The position numbers and the translations under genes are program-made. Below, piece after piece: positions 1 through 7,614 of a stretch of DNA of 7,614 bases; position 1 is the stretch's first letter; every line of letters begins with the position of its first letter. This stretch comes from Pedosphaera sp. (lineage in GTDB: Bacteria; Verrucomicrobiota; Verrucomicrobiia; Limisphaerales; SXTU01): the NCBI GenBank assembly GCA_009695395.1, contig SIBB01000159.1, positions 1 to 7,614 on the forward strand, read 5' to 3'. Below the pieces are notes generated by a model, which did no database searches, was not told where the DNA came from, and saw only the letters and a program-made list of their open reading frames with translations.

Positions 1-2
1 GC

Positions 3-815
3 TCGGATGGCTTCGCCTCGGTCATCTTGGACCTTGTCTTGGGCTTCACCGACACCGCGAAGACCGACCAGCTCCTCATGGTCTTCCAGCTTCGCAAGGC
101 GGACGCAGAGGCGCACCTCGCCGTCACTGAAGGCATCCTGCTCGACGAGGACATCACGCAGCTCCACGCCTTGCGCGACCGCCTCGAGAACGACTTAGCG
201 CGTGTGCTGGCACCGCACGAGATGGAGGAACTCCGCCTGCGCCTCGTGACGCAGGCGGGGATGGACCATCTCAGCCGGCGCAGCGGTGTGAACGTCTCGG
301 GTGCCGAGCTGCGTGAAATCGCACGCCTCCGGGCCGACACACTCGATGTGTTTGCCAAGATGATGATGATGAACATCGACGATGAGCTTTACTCCGAGGA
401 ACTGCGCACGAAGGGCGACGCGGCGTTCCAAGAATTGCTCCGTCGCTACGTTGGCCCAGAGCGGTTCGCCGACGTCGAGCGGGGGAAGGACGGTTTGTTT
501 CGCGAACTGTTCCAGAGCACGGAGAAGCTCGGCGTCGCCAAGGCCGCGCTGGTGCAAGCCTACGAAGCACGCCGCGCCGCCGAGTCGCAAGCGCAGCAAA
601 TCCGCGCAGACCAGAAGCTCTCCGCTGAGGAACGACTACTGCTGCTCGCGGCGCTCCGCGCGCAGACGACGCAGGCGCTCGCCCGCAGCCTTGGCCCCGT
701 CGGCTTCGACGCCTACTTGAAAGAGCACGGGAAGCAGCTCACCAACTCGCTCTCGATGCCAGTGACGCGGCAGCGGCTGGAAGAGCAGCGGACGGACGTG
801 ATCACGGTCAAATGA
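3..815 (+). CDS. Uncharacterised protein, 5'-partial; paralogue of the C-terminal half of the next gene
   Basis: The reading frame is open to the left edge (first full codon at base 3), so the true start probably lies outside. In-window candidates are TTG at 27 and ATG at 78, neither with a Shine-Dalgarno. Numbering from the TTG gives 262 residues. The protein is highly charged and helical, with no cysteine and no obvious signal peptide or membrane helix in the visible part. Visible landmarks are an 'LAPHEMEELRLRL' segment (about 61-73), a run of four Met (112-115) and a C-terminal 'LGPVGFDAYLKEHG' segment (about 222-235). Residues 49-242 align to residues 219-413 of the downstream protein with only about one residue of net gap. 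The stop overlaps the next start (ATGA), so the two are probably co-translated. I recognise no enzyme motif. A structural, coiled-coil or regulatory role is possible but unproven. The gene is clearly coding; its function is unknown. Confidence 0.82.
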   Translation, partial: SDGFASVILDLVLGFTDTAKTDQLLMVFQLRKADAEAHLAVTEGILLDEDITQLHALRDRLENDLARVLAPHEMEELRLRLVTQAGMDHLSRRSGVNVSGAELREIARLRADTLDVFAKMMMMNIDDELYSEELRTKGDAAFQELLRRYVGPERFADVERGKDGLFRELFQSTEKLGVAKAALVQAYEARRAAESQAQQIRADQKLSAEERLLLLAALRAQTTQALARSLGPVGFDAYLKEHGKQLTNSLSMPVTRQRLEEQRTDVITVK

Positions 816-2056
816 ACCTGCGCGCCTTCATTCTCGGCACCGTCGCGGCGAACCTCGCCCTCGTCAGCGCGCTGCTCTGGCAGACCGCGCGCGCGCCGGA
901 CTCCCCGCTGCGCGCCGGGGTCATCGTCAGGACAAACGTCGTCACGGAGTTTGTGGACGAGCCGGCTGCACGTCCGCCCGAGGTGAAGGTTCCCGGCAGT
1001 CCGCCGTTCCACTGGAGCCAGGTCGAGTCCACTAACGTCCTCGCCTACGCGACCAACCTCCTCGCCATCGGCTGCCCGAAGGAGACTGCGCGCGACATTC
1101 TGCAGGCGCGCGTCGCCGACGAGTTCCGCGCGCGGCGGCGCGAGCTGGTCCGGCCCTACAACGACCAATTCTGGGAAGCCATGGCCGCCGAAAAACTCGA
1201 GAAGCTGCTCGAAGGCACGCCGACGGAGAAAGCCGTGGAGGAGCTGAAGGAGGAACAGAAGCGCATCCAAGCCGAGCTGCAAGCGGTGCTGGGCAAGGAA
1301 ACCAAGACGGACAAGCCGGGCCGCAATGAGCAGTTCGGCCACTTGGCGGAGGAGAAGCAAACCGAACTCACCACGCTGGATGGCCGGCACGCGAAGGAGC
1401 GCGAGGCCTTGAACCGGGAGGTGGCGAAGGCCCCGCCCGCCGAGCGCGTTGCAAAGCAGAAGGAACTGCGCGAACGGCAGGGGACAGAGCGACGGGCGCT
1501 CTTCAGCGACGGCGAGTGGGCCGAGGCCGAACTGCGTCGCAGCCCGCAGGCCCGGCAAGTCCGCGAGTTGCGCGGCTACGCGGACAAGCCGGAGAACCTC
1601 CGCGCGCAGGCGGAGGTGCTGCGTGAATTCGACACCGCTCATCCTCGCCCTACGCCGCGCGATCCGAAGCGCCCCTTCGACGACCCGGACTACAAGGCCA
1701 AGCTGGAGGAACGCGAGACGCAGCGGAAGGCGCAGCTCACCGCGCGCCTGGGCGAGGCGGGTTTTGCCACCTTCGAGCGTGGAAGCGATCCACGCTTCCA
1801 CACGTTGCTCAAACTCGCGCGCCGCCTCGAAGTCCAGCCCGCCTCCGCCGCGCAGTGGCTTGAACTTCAGACCGCCTCGCAGAAGCTCGTTCGCCAGACC
1901 CGTCAGAACGCGGGCTTGGCCGACGATGCCCGCGCGGTCGCGCTCCTCGCCATCCGCGTGGAGACCGAGCGCACGTTGCAAGCCGCTGTCGGCGCGCGCG
2001 GTTGGTCCGCCTACCAGCGCCACGCCGGGGACTGGCTGAAGCAGTTGAGCGATTGA
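812..2056 (+). CDS. Uncharacterised membrane-anchored coiled-coil protein (verrucomicrobial type)
   Basis: This 414-residue protein starts at the ATG inside the ATGA overlap with the preceding stop. Residues about 4-23 form one hydrophobic helix after a short Arg-containing N-terminus. No lipobox cysteine follows, so it looks like a signal anchor with the rest outside the inner membrane. Residues 66-115 hold a 'W-S-Q-x-E-S' segment followed by 'NLLAIGCPKETARDIL' and an RRR cluster. From memory this resembles a motif in many hypothetical proteins of Verrucomicrobia. Residues about 125-235 are very rich in Glu, Lys, Arg, Ala and Leu and look like coiled coil. Residues 219-413 form a module shared with the upstream protein, ending in 'VGARGWSAYQRHAGDWLKQL'. 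The only cysteine is C88, in the motif. No catalytic signature is visible and the biochemical function is unknown. A 508-codon antisense frame over this gene is a composition shadow. Confidence 0.85.
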   Translation: MNLRAFILGTVAANLALVSALLWQTARAPDSPLRAGVIVRTNVVTEFVDEPAARPPEVKVPGSPPFHWSQVESTNVLAYATNLLAIGCPKETARDILQARVADEFRARRRELVRPYNDQFWEAMAAEKLEKLLEGTPTEKAVEELKEEQKRIQAELQAVLGKETKTDKPGRNEQFGHLAEEKQTELTTLDGRHAKEREALNREVAKAPPAERVAKQKELRERQGTERRALFSDGEWAEAELRRSPQARQVRELRGYADKPENLRAQAEVLREFDTAHPRPTPRDPKRPFDDPDYKAKLEERETQRKAQLTARLGEAGFATFERGSDPRFHTLLKLARRLEVQPASAAQWLELQTASQKLVRQTRQNAGLADDARAVALLAIRVETERTLQAAVGARGWSAYQRHAGDWLKQLSD

Positions 2057-2129
2057 GGCCGGGTGTCGCAGCACAACGCGAAGTTTTCCGGTTGCACATT
2101 CACGGTGGCTCGCACGAAATCCCAGTCGC

Positions 2130-2534
2130 ATGAGCGAACTCAAATACTCCGTCGAGCACATCGGCCTGCCTGCCCGCGACACCGTCGCCCTCAAGGATTG
2201 GTATGTGCGCGTGCTGGGCGCGAAGCTGCGCTTCGACAACGGCCAGACGCCGCCGGCCTTCTTCCTTGAACTCGGCGGCGGGCTGATGATCGAGATTTAC
2301 GGCGCGACCGGATCGGTTGCCGACACCGCGAACAACGGGGTTGCGGGCTGGCGTCACCTTGCATTGCGTGTGGCCTCCATCGAGGCGGCGCAGGCGGAAC
2401 TCGCGCTCCGGGGCGTGTCATTCACCGGTGAGCCGAAGCCAGCGGGCGGCGGCGGGCGCGTGTTGTTCTTCGCGGACGCGGAGGGAAACCTGCTCCACCT
2501 CGTCGAGCGGCCGAAGGAATCGGTCTTTCACTGA
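2130..2534 (+). CDS. VOC superfamily protein (glyoxalase/bleomycin-resistance/dioxygenase fold)
   Basis: This 134-residue protein has the length of a single-chain VOC protein with two beta-alpha-beta-beta-beta modules, roughly residues 5-58 and 73-128. The first module opens with 'VEHIGLPARDTVALKDWY', a typical VOC start in which His is a metal ligand followed by a helix. The four expected metal positions are present: H10, E55 (in 'LMIEIYG'), H76 (in 'GWRHLALRV') and E126 (in 'LLHLVER'). 'FFADAEGNLLHLVE' is the usual 'F.DP.GN..EL.E' type ending. A divalent-metal enzyme is therefore likely. The family includes lactoylglutathione lyases, epimerases, ring-cleaving dioxygenases and resistance proteins, and the sequence does not say which. 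It lies 73 bp after the preceding gene and 91 bp before the HAD gene on the same strand, so cotranscription is possible. The ATG has no clear ribosome binding site. Confidence 0.88.
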   Translation: MSELKYSVEHIGLPARDTVALKDWYVRVLGAKLRFDNGQTPPAFFLELGGGLMIEIYGATGSVADTANNGVAGWRHLALRVASIEAAQAELALRGVSFTGEPKPAGGGGRVLFFADAEGNLLHLVERPKESVFH

Positions 2535-2625
2535 GCTCGGAGGAGCAGGAGCAGAATCACGAGCAGCACACTGGCTCGGCGTCCTTCTCCCTATCCCCCC
2601 ATCCGCCAGACCCCATCCCCTGCCT

Positions 2626-3261
2626 ATGTTTTCCGCAGTCATTTTCGACATGGATGGCGTCATCGTGGACAGCGAGCCTCGCCACGAGCGCGCGTTCCTC
2701 GACGTGTTCGAGCAGATGGGCTACGGGCAGACTCACGGCGTCCACTTCGAGCAATACATTGGCCGGTCGGATCGCGCGGTTTGGGTGGACTTCATCGCGC
2801 GGCACCAGCCGAAGCAGTCGATCGAGGAGCTCACCGCGTGGAAGCAAAACCATGTCATCGAAATCCTGCGTCGCGAGCAGCCCATCTTCGAGGGCCTGCC
2901 AGAGCTCGTCGCCCAGCTCGCGGCGAGTCATCGCCTCGCCGTGGCGTCCGGGTCCGTGCACCTGGTGATTGATGAAGTGCTCGCGATGAAGTCGCTGCGG
3001 CGGCATTTCCCAATCGTCGTGAGTGTGCAGGACGTGGCGCACGGGAAGCCGGCGCCCGACATTTTCCTACGGGCGGCGGTGCTGCTCGGAGTGGAACCGG
3101 CGGCGTGTTGCGTGATCGAAGATTCCGCCGCCGGAGTCACCGCCGCGCGTGCCGCGGGCATGACGGCGATTGCCATCACGAACACACTGCCAGCGGAGAA
3201 GCTCGCGCACGCGCACCACGTGGTGAGGACTTACGGGGAAATTGGGCGACTGCTCACGTAG
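2626..3261 (+). CDS. HAD-superfamily hydrolase, subfamily IA (phosphatase / beta-phosphoglucomutase-like)
   Basis: The 211-residue protein has all four HAD motifs. Motif I is 'VIFDMDGVIVDSEP', with nucleophile D8 and acid/base D10. Motif II is S108 in 'LAVASGS'. Motif III is K141 in 'HGKPAPDIFL'. Motif IV is E165-D166 in 'CVIEDSAAGVTAARAAGM'. The helical cap between about residues 15 and 90 puts it in subfamily IA, the group of beta-phosphoglucomutases and small-molecule phosphatases. The cap loop reads 'YIGRSDRAVW', and motif II has SGS rather than the SAS seen in characterised beta-phosphoglucomutases. I therefore lean to a sugar-phosphate or related phosphatase, but the substrate cannot be read from sequence. 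The frame is open 309 bases further upstream, but that part overlaps the VOC gene. The ATG sits seven residues before the catalytic Asp, the normal spacing. It converges with the - strand gene, with 23 bp between stops. Confidence 0.92.
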   Translation: MFSAVIFDMDGVIVDSEPRHERAFLDVFEQMGYGQTHGVHFEQYIGRSDRAVWVDFIARHQPKQSIEELTAWKQNHVIEILRREQPIFEGLPELVAQLAASHRLAVASGSVHLVIDEVLAMKSLRRHFPIVVSVQDVAHGKPAPDIFLRAAVLLGVEPAACCVIEDSAAGVTAARAAGMTAIAITNTLPAEKLAHAHHVVRTYGEIGRLLT

Positions 3262-3284
3262 CGCGCGACTTGCGCCGGAGGCCG

Positions 3285-3839
3285 CTACACGTCGATCACT
3301 GGACCGTTGCCATCGTTGCCGGATGGTTTGCTGGCCGGAGGCGAGCGCCGCACCCGCAGCTTGCCATCGCCCGAGCCGGTCAGCGAGTTGAGCACCACCG
3401 AGATCAGTCCGATGACGATTGCCCCCCAGAACGCGGGCCAGAAGCCGTCCACCCGAAAATCTTTCACCAGCGAGCCGACGAGATAAAGCAGGCCGGCGTT
3501 GATGACGAACACGAAGAGCCCCAGCGTGAGGACCACCAGCGGCAACGTGAGGACAAACAGCAGCGGGCGCAGAAATGTGGTAAGGATACCGAACAGCAGC
3601 GAGGCGACGAAGAGGCTCGTAATAGTATCGTAGTGGATGCCGGAGACAACGTGCGTCGCGACGAGGACCGCGAGCGTGTTGATGGCCCAGCGCTGGATGA
3701 AGAGGGTCGCCGGGGACCGAGTCCGGCCCTCGCGCTCGCCCTGCTGGCCTGACCGTGAGCCGATTTTCACGCACGAACCTTGCTGGTCGGGGTTCCGATG
3801 CGCAAGGAATGGTTGGGCCGAGAGGATGCACGGGCGCAT
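3285..3839 (-). CDS. Four-helix membrane protein, phage-holin-4 / YvlD-like family
   Basis: The conserved core is residues about 46-153 of the 184-residue frame: 'FIQRWAINTLAVLVATHVV', then a Gly-Ile, then hydrophobic helices at about 72-89, 93-108 and 109-126, and a last helix at about 135-152 after 'DFRVDGFWPAFWGA'. The 'F.RP....LTLP....TLGLF...INA' pattern and the 'V.GF' turn before the last helix are typical of the small inner-membrane proteins named phage holin family 4 (YvlD-like). Despite the name, most are chromosomal and have no shown lytic role. The tail is polar (Gly, Pro, Asn, Ser). The start is unresolved. ATG at 3839 gives the span listed; GTG at 3770 (161 residues) has a weak AAGG seven bases upstream and gives a length nearer the family norm of little over 100 residues. 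The first 45 residues do not look conserved. The gene is divergent from ppdK. Confidence 0.85.
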   Translation of the reverse strand: MRPCILSAQPFLAHRNPDQQGSCVKIGSRSGQQGEREGRTRSPATLFIQRWAINTLAVLVATHVVSGIHYDTITSLFVASLLFGILTTFLRPLLFVLTLPLVVLTLGLFVFVINAGLLYLVGSLVKDFRVDGFWPAFWGAIVIGLISVVLNSLTGSGDGKLRVRRSPPASKPSGNDGNGPVIDV

Positions 3840-3899
3840 CTTGAGAAATGGGGTAAGGATATCGCTGACACTGCACTCGCAGCGCAGGCATCTCCCCCG

Positions 3900-3927
3900 T
3901 TGACACCATTGCGCTCCTTGTTAGTGT
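3900..3927 (+). promoter_or_regulatory. Candidate sigma-70-type promoter for ppdK
   Basis: A perfect TTGACA lies at 3900-3905. Sixteen bases later TAGTGT (3922-3927) matches the -10 consensus at three of six positions, including the first two and the last. It would give a 5' leader of about 50 bases before the ppdK ATG. The -10 match is weak, so this is a candidate only. The elements also contain an inverted GACAC/GTGTC pair (3902-3906 and 3924-3928). Confidence 0.4.
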
Positions 3928-3987
3928 CGCCCCTCATTTTTCGCGGACTCTCCCGAGAAACAAAACTGCACTCGACACATCCTGTTT

Positions 3988-6732
<2,745 letters not shown>

Positions 6733-6738
6733 CCTGCA

Positions 6739-6768
6739 GCGGCGGCCTCTGACCGCCGCCTCTTTTTT
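6739..6768 (+). terminator. Intrinsic terminator of ppdK (first of two)
   Basis: A seven-pair all-GC stem joins GCGGCGG (6739-6745) to CCGCCGC (6753-6759) around the loop CCTCTGA. A TC and six T (6763-6768) follow. A shifted pairing of 6741-6746 with 6755-6760 is also possible and brings the stem closer to the T run. It begins six bases after the ppdK stop codon. Confidence 0.88.
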
Positions 6769-6794
6769 CGCTCTCAGAGCGACGTCATCAATCA

Positions 6795-6824
6795 GCCGCC
6801 TCGGGAAACCCGGGCGGCTTTTTT
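6795..6824 (+). terminator. Second intrinsic terminator, in tandem
   Basis: GCCGCC (6795-6800) pairs with GGCGGC (6813-6818). After a bulged T6801, CGGG (6802-6805) pairs with CCCG (6809-6812) around an AAA loop. Six T (6819-6824) follow. The stem of ten pairs is stronger than the first terminator. There is no T run on the opposite side, so it acts on + strand transcription only. It may back up the first terminator or end a separate short transcript. Confidence 0.85.
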
Positions 6825-6907
6825 CGTGCGCACCACTTCACATTCCGATAAGCCAGACGTCGTGATGTCCCTTCTCCAACCGGTGGTCGTGGTCGGCGTG
6901 CGTTAGT

Positions 6908-7614
6908 ATGCCCGCCCTCGCCGATCTCGATCCCGCCACGCTTGCGCAACAGTTCGCGGAGTGGGGCTACAAGCCCAGCCACGCGGCGCGCGTGCTCCGC
7001 GCCTTCTACGAGGGCCGCGAGATCATCGGCTCTTCGGCGCATGGGCTGCCGCAGGGCTTGGTGGAGCGGTTGCGCACGGAGTTCGCTCCGGGCGCGGCGA
7101 CGCTCGCGGCGCGCCAGGTCGCGGCGGATGGGACAACCAAGCTGCTGCTGCGTCTCGGCGACGGGCGCACGGTGGAGTCGGTGCTGATGCCGGATTTCCG
7201 GGCCGACCGCGCGGCGGGCTGCCTCTCCTCGCAGGTCGGCTGCGCGATGGGGTGTGATTTCTGCGCGACGACGAAGACCGGCTTCGAGCGCAATCTCACG
7301 GCCGGGGAAATCGTGGAGCAGTTCCTCGCGCTGCGGCGGGAGGCGAACGCGGTCGGACGCAAGCTGCAGACCCTCGTCTTCATGGGCATGGGCGAGCCGA
7401 TGCTCAACCTCGACGCCGTCCTGACTGCCGTGCGCCGGCTCGCGGACAACGCGCTCGGTGCGCTCGGCTGGCGGCAGATAACGGTCTCCACCGTCGGCAT
7501 TGTGCCGGGCATCGAGGCGCTCACGGCCACGGGGCTGAACATCCATCTCTCCGTTTCCCTGCACGCTCCTGACGACGCCACGCGCGCCCGGTTGCTGCCG
7601 ATGGGCAAGCGCTT
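6908..7614 (+). CDS. rlmN: Dual-specificity 23S rRNA A2503 / tRNA A37 C2-methyltransferase, 3'-partial
   Basis: This radical-SAM enzyme methylates C2 of A2503 in 23S rRNA and, in characterised bacteria, A37 of some tRNAs. The window holds the first 235 codons; the C-terminal part, with the second catalytic Cys, is outside. The N-terminal accessory domain (about 1-100) shows 'GYKPSHAARVLRAFY' and 'ADGTTKLLLRLGDGRTVESV'. Then comes 'GCLSSQVGCAMGCDFCATT', with C105 at the position of E. coli C118 and the 4Fe-4S ligands C112, C116 and C119 in CxxxCxxC spacing. 'FMGMGEPMLNLDAV' (158-171) is the SAM-binding GEP motif, and 'STVGIVPGI' and 'SVSLHAPDD' follow as expected. Cfr resistance enzymes share these motifs, but housekeeping RlmN is far more likely. 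ATG 6908 is the first start in frame after an in-frame stop at 6863 and has no Shine-Dalgarno. A short reading frame ends one base before it. Confidence 0.95.
   Translation, partial: MPALADLDPATLAQQFAEWGYKPSHAARVLRAFYEGREIIGSSAHGLPQGLVERLRTEFAPGAATLAARQVAADGTTKLLLRLGDGRTVESVLMPDFRADRAAGCLSSQVGCAMGCDFCATTKTGFERNLTAGEIVEQFLALRREANAVGRKLQTLVFMGMGEPMLNLDAVLTAVRRLADNALGALGWRQITVSTVGIVPGIEALTATGLNIHLSVSLHAPDDATRARLLPMGKR

Noticed and set aside
713..2239. A 508-codon open frame on the - strand covering the whole second gene
   Set aside because: It is the mirror of a + strand gene with strong G/C third positions. The + strand frame shows homology to its neighbour, a membrane anchor and an ATGA coupling; the - strand product is low-complexity Leu/Arg/Gly-rich and recognisable as nothing.
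2130..2534. The VOC protein as an antibiotic-resistance gene
   Set aside because: The fold is shared by many enzymes and nothing in the sequence or context points to bleomycin or fosfomycin binding.
2317..2625. An upstream extension of the HAD frame by 103 codons
   Set aside because: It overlaps the VOC gene in another frame and is Arg/Ser-rich. The HAD nucleophile motif starts right after ATG 2626, the normal position in the family.
3285..3839. The holin-like gene as evidence of a prophage
   Set aside because: The family name is historical. No endolysin, integrase, capsid, tail or attachment site is present, and such proteins are common on ordinary chromosomes.
3067..3909. A 280-codon - strand frame overlapping the holin-like gene
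   Set aside because: It is in a different frame from the clear four-helix membrane protein and is Arg/Pro/Ala-rich without hydrophobic or domain pattern.
6825..6907. A promoter for rlmN
   Set aside because: GATAAG at 6847-6852 resembles a -10 element, but no -35 hexamer is found at a suitable distance.
6908..7614. The last gene as a Cfr resistance methylase
   Set aside because: The visible part follows RlmN motifs, lies in plain chromosomal context without mobile elements, and the discriminating C-terminal part is outside the window.

Overview
The window is GC-rich bacterial DNA with a strong preference for G or C at third codon positions and almost no Shine-Dalgarno sequences. It holds seven protein-coding genes: five complete and two cut by the window edges. 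The source is probably a member of Verrucomicrobiota, perhaps the Pedosphaera/Limisphaerales group. This rests on the second gene, which carries an 'AIGCP..T.RDI' motif that I remember from uncharacterised verrucomicrobial proteins, and on the style of the pyruvate phosphate dikinase. No database search was possible, so the taxonomic call is an inference.

Layout, left to right. At 3-2056 are two uncharacterised proteins on the + strand joined by an ATGA stop/start overlap. The first is open at the left edge; the second is membrane-anchored and coiled-coil rich. By eye, nearly all of the visible first protein aligns to the C-terminal half of the second, so they are a tandem paralogous pair. 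At 2130-3261 are two + strand genes for small enzymes: a VOC-fold (glyoxalase/dioxygenase-type) protein and a HAD-superfamily phosphatase or beta-phosphoglucomutase-like protein. At 3285-3839, on the - strand and convergent with the HAD gene, is a four-helix membrane protein of the phage-holin-4/YvlD type. A divergent intergenic region with a TTGACA-type promoter candidate then leads into ppdK (3988-6732), a complete pyruvate, phosphate dikinase. Two intrinsic terminators follow in tandem. The last gene, rlmN (6908 to the right edge, truncated), encodes the radical-SAM 23S rRNA A2503 / tRNA A37 methyltransferase.

Functionally this is ordinary chromosomal content. PPDK links pyruvate and PEP in central carbon metabolism, RlmN modifies rRNA and tRNA, and the VOC and HAD proteins are metabolic enzymes of unknown substrate. 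I see no phage, transposon, CRISPR, toxin-antitoxin or defence module, and no tRNA or rRNA gene. No gene-free stretch exceeds 300 bases. The least explained part is the paralogous pair at the left edge. Second-tier points are the Ser at the PPDK regulatory position, the tandem terminators, and a 13-codon reading frame whose stop nearly touches the rlmN start.
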